Shown: piece by piece, positions 25,758 through 38,826 of the stretch
How the letters are laid out: each line of letters starts with the position of its first letter
How positions within the stretch are numbered: the stretch's first letter is position 1
Assembly (NCBI GenBank): GCA_026874595.1
Contig: CM049313.1
Location: 61,674,659 to 61,738,658 of the forward strand
DNA from: Sipunculus nudus
Lineage: Eukaryota > Annelida > Sipuncula > Golfingiida > Sipunculidae
Direction: 5' to 3'
DNA length: 64,000 bases
Made by a program: the position numbers and the translations under genes
Notes under the pieces: model-generated
Databases searched by the model: none
Told to the model about the DNA's origin: nothing
Seen by the model: the letters and a program-made list of their open reading frames with translations, nothing else

Positions 25758-27620
25758 GTGTCTGTTGATGATTTCTATAAACATCCCTCTCAAAGTCTAT
25801 TTGGTGTGTCTATTGATGATTTCTATAAACATCCCTCTCAAAGTCTATTTGGTGTGTCTATTGTTGATTTCTATAAACATCCCTCTCAGAGTCTGTTTGG
25901 TGTGTCTGTTGATGATTTCTATAAACATCCCTCTCAGAGTCTATTTGGTGTGTCTATTGATGATTTCTATAAATATCCCTCTCAGAGTCTATTTGGTGTG
26001 TCTATTGATGATTTCTATAAACATCCCTCTCAGAGTCTATTTGGTGTGTCTATTGATGATTTCTATAAACATCCCTCTCAGAGTCTATTTGGTGTGTCTA
26101 TTGTTGATTTCTATAAATATCCCTCTCAGAGTCTGTTTGGTGTGTCTGTTGATAATTTCTATAAACATCCCTCTCAAAGTCTATTTGGTGTGTCTATTAT
26201 TGATTTCTATAAACATCCCTCTCAGAGTCTATTTGGTGTGTCTATTGATGATTTCTATAAACATCCCTCTCAGAGTCTATTTGGTGTGTCTATTGTTGAT
26301 TTCTATAAACACCCCTCTCAGAGTCTATTTGGTGTGTCTATTGTTGATTTCTGTAAACATCCCTCTCAGAGTCTATTTGGTGTGTCTATTGTTGATTTCT
26401 ATAAATATCCCTCTCAGAGTCTGTTTGGTGTGTCTATTATTGATTTCTATAAACATCCCTCTCAGAGTCTATTTGGTGTGTTTATTGTTGATTTCTATAA
26501 ACATCCCTCTCAGAGTCTATTTGGTGTGTCTATTGTTGATTTCTATAAATATCCCTCTCAGAGTCTATTTGGTGTGTCTATTGATGATTTCTATGAACAT
26601 CCCTCTCAAAGTCTATTTGGTGTGTCTATTGTTGATTTCTATAAACATCCCTCTCAGAGTCTATTTGGTGTGTCCATTGTTGATTTCTATAAATATCCCT
26701 CTCAGAGTCTATTTGGTGTGTCTATTGTTGATTTCTATAAATATCCCTCTCAGAGTCTGGTGTGTCTGTTGATGATTTCTGTAAACATCCCTCTCAGAGT
26801 CTATTTGGTGTGTCTATTGTTGATTTCTATAAATATCCCTCTCAGAGTCTGTTTGGTGTGTCTGTTGATGATTTCTGTAAACATCCCTCTCAGAGTCTAT
26901 TTGGTGTGTCTATTGTTGATTTCTATATACATCCCTCTCAGAGTCTATTTGGTGTGTCTATTATTGATTTCTATAAACATCCCTCTCAGAGTCTATTTGG
27001 TGTGTCTGTTGATAATTTCTATGAACATCCCTCTCAAAGTCTATTTGGTGTGTCTATTGTTGATTTCTATAAACATCCCTCTCAGAGTCTATTTGGTGTG
27101 TCTATTGTTGATTTCTATAAATATCCCTCTCAGAGTCTATTTGGTGTGTCTATTGTTGATTTCTATAAATATCCCTCTCAGAGTCTGGTGTGTCTGTTGA
27201 TGATTTCTGTAAACATCCCTCTCAGAGTCTATTTGGTGTGTCTATTGTTGATTTCTATAAATATCCCTCTCAGAGTCTGTTTGGTGTGTCTGTTGATGAT
27301 TTCTGTAAACATCCCTCTCAGAGTCTATTTGGTGTGTCTATTGTTGATTTCTATATACATCCCTCTCAGAGTCTATTTGGTGTGTCTATTATTGATTTCT
27401 ATAAACATCCCTCTCAGAGTCTATTTGGTGTGTCTATTGTTGATTTCTATAAATATCCCTCTCAGAGTCTATTTGGTGTGTCTATTGTTGATTTCTATAA
27501 ATATCCCTCTCAGAGTCTGTTTGGTGTGTCTGTTGATGATTTCTGTAAACATCCCTCTCAGAGTCTATTTGGTGTGTCTATTGTTGATTTCTATAAATAT
27601 CCCTCTCAGAGTCTATTTGC
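25758..27620. repeat. 48-bp minisatellite, 39 copies, with 428-bp higher-order unit
   Basis: The unit is TCTATTGATGATTTCTATAA then ACATCCCTCTCAGAGTCTAT and TTGGTGTG. I count 39 head-to-tail units. Because 48 is divisible by three, two frames stay open for hundreds of codons, giving repeats such as SIVDFYKHPSQSLFGV. Two units (near 26755 and 27183) lack four bases (ATTT) and shift the frame. These deletions are 428 bp apart, exactly eight 48-bp units plus one 44-bp unit, and the order of variants between them repeats, so a nine-unit block was duplicated. The long frames begin with GTG rather than ATG. I regard it as non-coding. Confidence 0.95.
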
Positions 27621-28186
27621 TTGTATTACTTTCTTTCTTCATGTGGTTACTAAGAGATCACTAATGACATTCTGCACCAGTGTAGCTCCTGGATAAAGAA
27701 AGAAATAGTTTATTCAGAAATAAAGGACTCAGGCCCAAAGTTCCAATTACAAACATCAATATTTCATTTTACAATACAAATTGAATCATAACCATATTTA
27801 TGAATTTAAAGTACAAATAGAAATAAACTAACAATACATAGTTGCTCATCTCTAGATGAATATAAAACATGAATACAAATCTAATGTAACATGCCATTAA
27901 GTGGTGCTATAAATTTTCTTACACATCTGTCTCTAAACAAAACCTTTATAAACATAAGCTGCTACATTTTAAATTGCTGATGGATTTTCAAAATTAAGTA
28001 TTCTTTTGAAGTTATATTCATGTGGTTGTAACAGAACTCTTCTTAAAAATAACAGACGTAAGTCATTATATAAAGGACATTCTAACAGAAAATTAATCTC
28101 ATCTTCCAAAATATCGTAACCATGTTGATATCAGTATACACAGATTCTTCCCTCTCTGTCTAATCCTTTGTGTCCCTCTGATTCTA
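27621..28186. other. Unique non-coding DNA
   Basis: AT-rich, no feature recognised. Confidence 0.5.
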
Positions 28187-28784
28187 TAGCTAGTCAGTGG
28201 TTGCAACATCTCAATTGAGTGAGTGTCTTAAAATGATTTCTGTCCGTCCGGCCTTCCGGTTGTTAACAGGGCACAAATCGTGACCGCTGGAGCTGGAATC
28301 TTCATACTTGACATCCAGACAGGTCCATGAAAAATCTCCTTGGAAACCTGAAATTAGGTCTCTGTTACCCATATCCTTAAAGCTATGGGGCTCCGAAGTT
28401 GCCCCCAGAAAAAGTCAAAATTTGATACAAAAGCTCAAGTATCTGAATAACTACTACATTGATCACCATGATTCTTTGCATGAATATTGATCATTGGATG
28501 TTCCATCACTTCCTGCAGACTGGTGGCGCCACCTGTATTTTTTTCTAATTTTTACGAATTTTTTTTCTCTTTTTTTTTCAGACCTGCAATGAAACTGTCA
28601 TCTGTTAACAAGGCACAAATTGTAACCACTGGACCTGGAATCTTCAAACTTAAAATCCATGGAGGTCCATGAAAAATCTCCTTGAAAACCTAAAATTAGG
28701 ATTTCCAGCACTCTGCGAGTCATTTTACTCATTGATCAAGGTTCCTTGAATTCAACTGAGCATCATGGCCCATGGGCCACTAGT
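28187..28784. mobile_element. Helentron/pearl-like element (family A, copy 2)
   Basis: The 3' end has CAACTGAG, the perfect 14-bp palindrome TGGCCCATGGGCCA (28766-28779) and terminal CTAGT (28780-28784). GTCCGTCC lies at about 28242, near the 5' end. CTGGTGGCGCCACCTG is at about 28521. The interior matches 6491-7073. The 5' boundary is less sharp: TATAGCTAGTCAGTGG looks like a mutated TAGCTCAGCTGACTG. Confidence 0.6.
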
Positions 28785-28799
28785 TCAATTATTATCTGA

Positions 28800-29620
28800 C
28801 TTCATGAAAAACTGATACAGATGCATTTTGATATCTACGATTATCCATACAAACAATTTTCAACCAGTAATGTAACAAAAATTTTGCATGTGTATTAATC
28901 TTCAAGAGCTTTCTCGATTTTATGGCAGGTGGCGCCACCTACATTTATGTTAACACTGCAGACATCCATGTTAATATCTCATGACTGGTAAGAAGTATCG
29001 GCCTGAAATTGTGCATTTGTATAGATCTCACATAGCTCTTAATCATACACAAAATTGGTGGCACCACCTGCAACCATTTTTGAACAGCGTCCTTCTGTTT
29101 GTCTGGCATGTGATAAAATCACTCATATCTCAGCAGTGGTTTTACTTATCTGCCTAAAATTTTGCATATGTATACATCTTGGATAGCTCTCTGGATTTTT
29201 TGGCAGGTGGGGCCACCTACACACACAATTTGGCTGTAGATATCCATGCTAATATCTCAGGACTGGTTTGACATATCAGCCTGAAATTGTGCATGAGTAT
29301 AGATCACATTGCTCTGCAGCTTAAACAATTTCGAGGGGTATCTTAAAACCATTTTTCTGCATGGTGTCCATCTGTTCATCTGCCTAGAGTTAAAATCACT
29401 CAAATCTCAGCAGTGGTTTTACTTATGCACCTGAAATATGTATATGTATACATCTTTGAAACCTTTCTCTATCAGGTGGCCCCAACTACAATCCTGTTTA
29501 CATGGCAGACATCCATGCTAATATTCAACACATCTCACTCTATTTCTCCTTGCCACTCAATCCATGCCCAAGTTCATCGACCAATTATCATTAAAATATC
29601 TAGTGGTTAATGTTGCTTGG
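28800..29620. repeat. About 275-bp tandem module, about 3 copies, with GGTGGCGCCACC
   Basis: The phrase GGCAGGTGGCGCCACCTACA recurs with variants at about 28926, 29204 and 29474, accompanied by ATCTCAKGACTGG and AAATCACTCATATCTCAGCA. This looks like an inner array of a Helentron-like element that has lost its own ends, lying between two complete elements. Confidence 0.7.
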
Positions 29621-29725
29621 AACAGAGTTTTATTAACTACAGGCACAATTTTCCAATTGATGAATTTCTAATGTTATAGAAACTGTGTTGGTTCTGTTTA
29701 ATAATTTTCTTTAAAACATGTACAT

Positions 29726-31164
29726 TTTTAGCTCAGCTGACTGTAAGTCAACCTTGGTAAAGGAATGGCGCTTTGTCCGTCATCTGTCTGGATTTCCGGC
29801 AGTCTGAGTATCTGGCCATCTGTTAGCAGGGCACAAATCATAACTGTTGGTCCTAGAAAGTTTTAATTGAACATCCTGGGGAGTCAATAAAAAAATCTCC
29901 TTGGAAATCTGAAATTAGGTCACTGCAACCTATATACTCTGACCTGTGGGGCTTGAAAGTACCCCCCAGAATTATCAAAAATTTGATACAAAACCTCAAT
30001 TATCTTGATAATTAATGCATGGATTGTCATGAATGTTGGCTTGTATATTGACCATGAATAATTTTGTCAGTTCCCAAAAAGTGGTGGCGCCACCTGTTTT
30101 TTTTTTTTTTGCTATTATAACAAATATTTTTCTCTTTTTTTACTGTGAAATGACAACAATCATGTCACTTTCTCAGCTGTTATCACATCTAGTGTCCCAA
30201 AACCTGGTGTGTTTATTGATCACAAGTGTATTCCCTATAGTAAACATCCTGTCTGTCTGTCTGTTTGGCTAGCTATCTGTCTGTCCATCCATCCATCCAC
30301 ACAAATTTGTTTCCTGATGATAACTCCACTTTGGATGGACACGTGGATTTGAAACTTGACTTGCATATTGCTACTAAAGCAAGAACCTGTATGATTTTTA
30401 GGGCAAGGAGTTCAAAGGTCAAGGTCACAGGACTCACTTATTTAAACAGATTATGGCTGCATTTTAAACATTGCTTTTCATCCCAAACTTTCCATCTTGT
30501 GCATTTAAATGACCTGCCAGTAATGGGAAAGCATAAATGATAACTCCAGTTTAGTTTGACATATTGGTTTCAAACTACTTATATATGGCTCACCACTAAA
30601 GTAAGAAGCATGTCAATTTTGGGTTCCAACAATCAAAGGTCAAGGTCAAAGGACCCATTTCTTTCAAATGTATGCATATTTTGAAGCCAAACCTTCCATT
30701 TTCAAGATAATGCTAACCTGCCAATAGGGGAAGAAATTCTGCTCTGGATAGACAGATTGGCTTCAAACTTGATTAAATAATGACCCACCACTTAAGTAAT
30801 TTCATTTTGATTTTCAGGGTCCAGTGACCAAAGTTGAAGGTAACAGGAGCCACATCTTTAAAAAGATTGTGGATGCACTGTAAATCAAACTTTTCATCCC
30901 AAAATTTCTGTCTTTCACATTTGGCTGACTTGCCCAAAGTGAGGAAATCTGTAGATTTTGAGGTCACCTGGTCAGAGGTCAAGGTCACTTTTTCAAAGAT
31001 TGTTACAAAAATCTAAATGCTGCAAGTTCAAGGATAATTAGTTCTAAGATTTTTTGGTCACAAGGTCATTGGTTAAGGTTACAGTACTGTCATTCTGAAA
31101 AATTTCTTTAAAATTGTCCTAATAGACAAATTCAGCTGAGCAACGAGACCTATTGGTCCCTAGT
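29726..31164. mobile_element. Helentron/pearl-like element (family A-related, long)
   Basis: The 5' TTTTAGCTCAGCTGACTG (29727-29744) carries GCTCAGCTGA, whose inverse TCAGCTGAGC is at 31132-31141. It is followed by the hairpin GACC-TATT-GGTC (31147-31158) and CTAGT (31160-31164) in a T-run. GTCTGTCTGTCTG lies at about 30250 and GTGGTGGCGCCACCTG at about 30082. From 30310 to about 30960 three modules of about 200-230 bp repeat 'aaggtcaaggtcac' and 'atcccaaa..ttcc' phrases. Confidence 0.7.
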
Positions 31165-31708
31165 TTTTTTTCATTACATCATGTGTCGCGTGTAGCTCCC
31201 GTTTCACCTAGACGTGTATTTATTACTGTTCAGATCGTGTTCTGGGTGCCCTTGTTTTATTTCTCTGCTGACATAGCCCATTAATTAACGCAGCAGTCAC
31301 ACTTAGGTTTGTCAGTTACAGGTGATCTTGGAAACCGCCATGTTTTTATCCCATTCATCATTTCATGGTGTCTGGAGAACTGACAGCTTAAGGCAGTTAC
31401 TGGTCAAGAAAGCCAATATCTGTCATGGGCGAGACAAACACTCATTAGTGGGATATCTTCTCACACAGGGCTGTCACTCAGTGCAATATTTTTACTATGT
31501 GTCATAGCAACTGACTGACTGTATGTAAATAATAAAATGTCAGAATATAATTCATCTAATTCCTGAGCAGGAACAGCAAATGCGTTGCTCACAATATTTG
31601 ACATTTTTATTGGAAGGGATGTCTAAAGACTGCACCTTGTCTGGGGACACTGGTAAATCCCCAGACCCATAAATCTTATCTGCTGCATCAGCACAGGGAA
31701 GTCATGTA
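31165..31708. other. Unique non-coding DNA
   Basis: No feature recognised; the 61-codon frame at 31322-31507 has no known domain. Confidence 0.5.
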
Positions 31709-31896
31709 CAGTAAAACCTGTGTTAAGAGACCACCCATGGGACAGGCCAATTTGGACTTGGTCTTTAATTCACAGGTGGTCTTATTAAATAAACTAGGTC
31801 AGTTTTAACTAATGTTAATGCTTCTGGTTCCCTAAATGTGATCCTAGTTGACAGATGGTCTTAAAGGAAAGGTAGTCTTTTGAACAGGTTCCACTG
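31709..31896. mobile_element. Tigger-like MITE, 188 bp
   Basis: The left end CAGTAAAACCTGTGTTAAGA continues to GACCACCC; the inverted right end reads CAGTGGAACCTGTTCAAAAG. TA precedes the left end; the right flank is CATA, so the TA duplication may be mutated. It shares ends with 41117-41233 and 59078-59235. Confidence 0.75.
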
Positions 31897-31903
31897 CATA
31901 ACC

Positions 31904-33824
<1,921 letters not shown>

Positions 33825-35739
33825 ATTTTTATGCCCCCGCCACAAAGTGGCCAGGGCATATAGTTTTACCCATGTCCGTCATTCCGTCCTTCAATCCTTC
33901 CGTCCTTCCGAAATCAAACAGTTGTACGGACTTTTTTTCGCAATGCCTGCAGATATTGGCCTGATTTTTGGTGTGTGGGCAGATATAGACCAGTTACAGA
34001 TCGAGTTCGCGTTTCGTCCCGGTTGACCTACTTTTGACTGTTTTACGGCTCCTAAACTTAGAAAATTTCATGAAAAATAGAAATATTCATGACAGATACA
34101 CATGTACGGACTTTTTTTCGCAATGCCTGCAGATATTGGCCTGATTTTTGGTGTGTGAGCAGATATAGACCAGTTACAGATCGAGTTTGCGTTTCGTCCT
34201 GGTTGACCTATTTTTGACTGTTTTACGGCTCCTGAACATAGAAAATTTCATGAAAAATATGAAATTTCATGACAAATACACATGTACCGACTTTTTTTCG
34301 CAGTGCCTGCAGATATTGGCCTGATTTTTGGTGTGTGGACAGATATAGACCAGTTACAGATCGAGTTCACGTTTCTTCCCGGTTGACCTACTTTTGACCG
34401 TTTAACGGCTCCTAAACTTAGAAAATTTCATGAAAAATAGAAATATTCATGACAGATACACTTGTACGGAATTTTTTTCGCAATGCCTGCAGATATTGCC
34501 CTTATTTTTGGTGTGTAAGTAGATATAGACCAGTTACAGATCGAGATCGCGTTTCGTCCTGGTTGACCTACTTTTGACCTTTTCACAGCTCCTGAACATA
34601 GAAAATTTCATGAAAAATATGAAATTTCATGACAAATACACATGTACAGACTTTTCTTAACAATACCTGCAGATATTGGCCTGATTTTTGGTGTGTGGGC
34701 AGATATTGACCAGTTACAGATGGAGTTCGCATTTTGTCCTAGTTGACCTACTTTTGACTGTTTTACGGCTCCTGAACATAGAAAATTTCATGTAAAATAT
34801 ATATTTTCATGACAAATACACATGTACAGACTTTTCTTAACAATACCTGCAGATATTGGCCTGATTTTTGGTGTGTGGGCAGATATTGACCAGTTACAGA
34901 TGGAGTTCGCATTTTGTCCCAGTTGACCTACTTTTGACTGTTTTACGGCTCCTGAACATAGAAAATTTCATGTAAAATATATATTTTCATGACAAATACA
35001 CTTGTACAGACTTTTCTTCACAATACCTGCAGATATTGGCCTGATTTTTGGTGTGTAGGCAGATAATAACCAGTTGCAGATCAAGTTCACGTTTTGTCCC
35101 AGTTGACCTATTTTTGACTGTTTGACGGTGCTCTAACATAGAAAATTTCATAAAAAGGCGCACATGTATGGACTTTTTTTCGCAGTGCCTGCAGATACGG
35201 GCCTGATTTTTGGTGTGTAGGCAGATAATGACCAGTTACAGATCGAGTTCTTGTTTTGTCTCAGTTGACCTACTTTTGACCATTTGACTGCTCCTGAACA
35301 TAGAAAGTTTCATGAAAAATATAAATTTTCATAACGAATGCATATGTACTGACTTTTTTTCATCAATGCCTGCAGATACCACCCTGATTTTTTTTGTGTG
35401 GGCAGATAATGACAGTTACAGATTGAGTTTGCGTTTCATCCCGGTTGACCTACTTTTGATTGTTTTACGGCTCCTAAACATAGAAAATTTCATGAAAGAC
35501 AGAAATTTTTATGGAAAATGCACATGTATGGACTTTTTTTCACAATGCCTGCATATACTGGGATGATTTTTGGTGTGTTGCTTGATAATGACCCGTTACA
35601 GATCGAGTTTGCATTTTGCCCTTGTTGACCTACTTTTGACCATACGACACCTCCTGAACTTAAAAAAAATTTCCAAATTTTACAAATGATTCTAATTTGC
35701 CCAAAGCGGGGGCATTCGTGTCGTTCCGACACATCTAGT
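33825..35739. mobile_element. Helentron/pearl-like element with 180-bp satellite (family B)
   Basis: The 5' segment ATGCCCCCGC (33831-33840) returns inverted as GCGGGGGCAT at 35706-35715. It is followed directly by the hairpin GTGTCG-TTC-CGACAC (35718-35732), AT and CTAGT (35735-35739). A degenerate GTCC/TTCC-rich tract follows the 5' segment (33876-33910), then ten copies of a 180-bp unit. No protein is encoded; the plus frames at 33665-34026 and 35312-35566 are translations of the repeat. This order is that of pearl and DINE-1-type elements. Confidence 0.8.
33923..35680. repeat. 180-bp satellite array, about 10 units
   Basis: Each unit starts near TGTACGGACTTTTTTTCGCA, contains CTGCAGATATTGGCCTGATT and GGTTGACCTACTTTTGACTG, and ends in ATGACAGATACACATG. 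The first seven units are spaced exactly 180 bp apart; unit eight is about 20 bp shorter. Units 1 and 3 share 'ctaaacttag', 'gaaatattcatgacag', while 2 and 4 share 'ctgaacatag', 'gaaatttcatgacaa', a 360-bp dimeric pattern. Units 5 and 6 are nearly identical. Confidence 0.95.
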
Positions 35740-37529
35740 TTTTGTATGCGTACCTGTGCTGCTATCTAGTGGCTGACCTGGTACCAAACTAATTCAAGTC
35801 GGGTTAAATCAAGTGAGGATATAACATACCCTTCCTAAGCATAATCATGAATCTTGTGTTGTCATAAACTGCTTTACTGTCATAATGGACATACCTGATT
35901 TATGTTTAATGACAGCTAATACCTGGATTGACTCCCTCTCTATCACCACAAAAGACCATCTCATACCCATCACAACACTCTTCATTAAATGCCATCAACC
36001 AATCAAGCTTAATTGGTTTGGTTGTTCTCTGTCTACTGCCCAGTAACAAATAGTTTCAGAAACGCCACCCAGATGGCAGCAGAGTCCTAGCTTACCTGGT
36101 TATTTAGGTAATCCTTCATATGTTCACTCAGCCACTCACCCTGTGTCAGCTGATGACTCGGTGAAAATAGAAGAATCTGTCCGTCCATCCGTCCGTCTGT
36201 CTGTCTGTTAGAGTGGCACATTTTGACACTGTTGAACCTAGGAATTTGATATTTGGCACATAGTTATATGTCCCCAAGTTCTCCTACCAAACCCAAAATT
36301 AGGTCACTGTGACTTCATTCCTTTGAGAAATTAAGGATAAAACTCAATTTTCCATTAAAGTTGTATTGTTACACTTCAAGGCTGCCTTATATTAAGACCA
36401 TTTGTGTTGTTTAGGTCATATGTGGCATAGCTATTCACCTATATGTTTCCTATGGACAAGCTAGGAATTAGGAGAATATTGTGTAATTTGTAGGAGTTAT
36501 GGGCCCAAACATAATGTAGATTGTCAAAATATCAAGAAATATATTTACCCACTTTATATGGTAACTTTTGAAGCTAGAGAGCTTTTTTCATTCATGTAAC
36601 TGTATTTAACTGAGTTTTAATTGTATACCAGTAATCGCATCAACGTTAAATTTTTTTTAAGTTATTAGCATGTTAATGTAAAATGTAAAATCAGTACCTT
36701 AATTTTTTTCCTCTGATCACTGTTAATTTAATTTTTACAGGTGGTAGCCTGGTTCACATGAGGAAAACGTCTTTTATAACCTGAAATTTGAAACAGTCGG
36801 TCTTAAACTGTAGCTTTTATTCAGGTTTTCAACCATCATATCAAGTACTGTTTATATGAAGCCAGTACAGTGGTAGTGTATGCTACAGCCCTGCCCTCCA
36901 TGATGCCACACTCAGCTGTATCAGCTATACCCTCTCAACAAATGATTTTTAAATCAAACACTTTAACAGTTTATTTTCAATCAAGTATGATTTTTTATTT
37001 ATTTAACTACATACATTAGGTTTTAAAATTGAATATGGAATATTACACAAATGCAGTACAAAATGTAATGCCTAATTAAAGTCACTGTTGCATTTAATCA
37101 CTAATGGTAAACCCATTAAAACAGTTCTGGACTTAATAAATGCCATAATTATATAGATAACAATAACCATACATGCAGAGGCTCATTTTCAATTTTTCCT
37201 TTTTGGATAATTAAATGGATTCATGCCGCAATATTCATTCGCTACACAAATAAACATGCTTATCAAATTTGGTTAATTCAAATTTGGAAATGGAAAACTT
37301 TTTTACCTTATTCTTTGATAATTAAATGGATTCATGCCACAAATTTCACTTGCTGCACAGAGCAAAGTCTACAAGATTGGCTTGTTTTTAAAAAGCTTAT
37401 CAAATTTGGTTTATTCTAATTTGTTAATGGAAAACTTTGATTATTTTTTAACACCCTAATTTAATTTAAATTTAATAAATAAAAATTGTGTTATCATACT
37501 TTAATTACCTTATCTCCCCTTTTTTCCTT
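35740..37529. other. Mostly unique DNA with a possible Helentron-like 5' fragment
   Basis: GTCCGTCCATCCGTCCGTCT at about 36179 followed by 'tctgttagagtggcacattttgacac' resembles the microsatellite plus head region of the neighbouring elements, but no matching 3' end is obvious nearby. The remainder is AT-rich unique sequence. Confidence 0.4.
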
Positions 37530-38577
37530 TTTTAGCCCTCAGCCCTTAGACTGATGGGCTATTGTCGTCACCCAAGCTGTCCGTCCGTCCGTCCGTCCGT
37601 CCGGCATCCGTTAACTTTTACCTTGTGAGCGGGATATCTTGAAAAGGATTCACCGTCAGAATTTTATTTCCTCGGTAAAGATGTATATCGACAAAATCTC
37701 GGTCAAGTTCGAAGATGGGTGACCTTGACCTATTTTTCTACTTTTTAGAGCTGATTATAGAAAAACACTTAGATGCTTATTACTCAGGAACCATTTGGTG
37801 GATTTTCACAAAACTTACTATGATTATTGGGACTGATAGTCTGTACCTGCTCTACAAGTTTGGTGGCGCCACCTACAATTTCTTATTTTTAATGAATTTT
37901 TATCGGATTTTTCAACTTTGGGCTTGTGAGCGGGATATCTCGAAAAGGATTCACCGTAAGAATTTTATTTTTTCGGTGAAGATGTATATTGACAAAATCT
38001 CGGTCAAGTTCGAAGATGGATGACCTTGACCTATTTTTCTACGTTTTAGAGCTGAATATAGAAAAAACATTTAGAAGCTTATTTCTCAGGAACCATTGGA
38101 TGGATTTTCACAATACTTACTATGATTATAGGGACTGATGGTCTGTATCTGCTGCACAAGTTTGGTGGCGCCACCTGCAATTTCTGATTTTTTATTGAAT
38201 TTCTCTTGGATTTTTCTCAAGAACTTTGGCCTTGTGAGTGGGATATCTCTAAAATGATTCACAATAGGAATTTTATTTCTTTGGTGAAGATGTATATCGA
38301 CAAAAATCTCGTTCATGTTCGAAGATGGGTGACCTTGACCTACTTTTCAAGGTCACAGAGCTTATAATAGAATAAAACTTAGAAGCTTATTTTTCAGGAA
38401 GCATTTGGTGGATTGTTATGAATCATGGTACATACCTCTCCATTTTAAATTTATAACTGAGATATGTACAGATATACATCCATGTGAGAACAGATATTTA
38501 GTACTTGTTACTGTTACCACCTCTAAACACTGTTCTTTTGGCTGAGGGCTTTTGTCAGCTTTTGCTGATATTCTAGT
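37530..38577. mobile_element. Helentron/pearl-like element with GTCC microsatellite (family C)
   Basis: The 5' segment TTAGCCCTCAGCCC (37532-37545) returns inverted as GGCTGAGGGCTTT (38540-38552). It is followed by the hairpin TCAGC-TTTT-GCTGA (38555-38568), TATT and CTAGT (38573-38577). A clean (GTCC)n tract is at 37579-37603. Three modules of about 300 bp follow, marked by CTTGTGAGCGGGATATCTYG (near 37623, 37923, 38232); two contain TTTGGTGGCGCCACCT (about 37859 and 38160). Confidence 0.85.
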
Positions 38578-38794
38578 TATAATTTACAGTCACTTAGTAG
38601 AGATACCAATACTTTCATACAAATATATAATCATGAGCACCTCTTTTATCTTTCATGTAGCCCATAAAAGTACACAGGTATCTCCAGAGGTCTACATGTA
38701 TTTTGTATATTTCTCTATAATAACGATTTACAAAATAATTGCTGTTGCCAGATTTCATTATGTTAGGCTTTTATAAAACTATAAGCATAGTCTA

Positions 38795-38826
38795 TTTAGC
38801 TGAGCGCCGTAACCCACAGGTCCCTT
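38795..38826. mobile_element. Orphan 3' terminus of a family-A element
   Basis: TTTAGCTGAGC...ACCCACAGGTCCCTTGT aligns with the 3' end at 31131-31164 (CAGCTGAGC...GACCTATTGGTCCCTAGT). The partner 5' end was not found. The head at about 36150 could be it, with the family-C element nested between them, but the inverted segment there does not match. Confidence 0.4.

Noticed and set aside
25758-27696. Four long frames (168 to 480 codons) encoding 16-residue or frame-shifted repeats
   Set aside because: They are translations of a 48-bp minisatellite. Two frames are open at once, the two long SVDDF-type frames at 25758 and 26762 begin with GTG, and 4-bp deletions switch frame without consequence.
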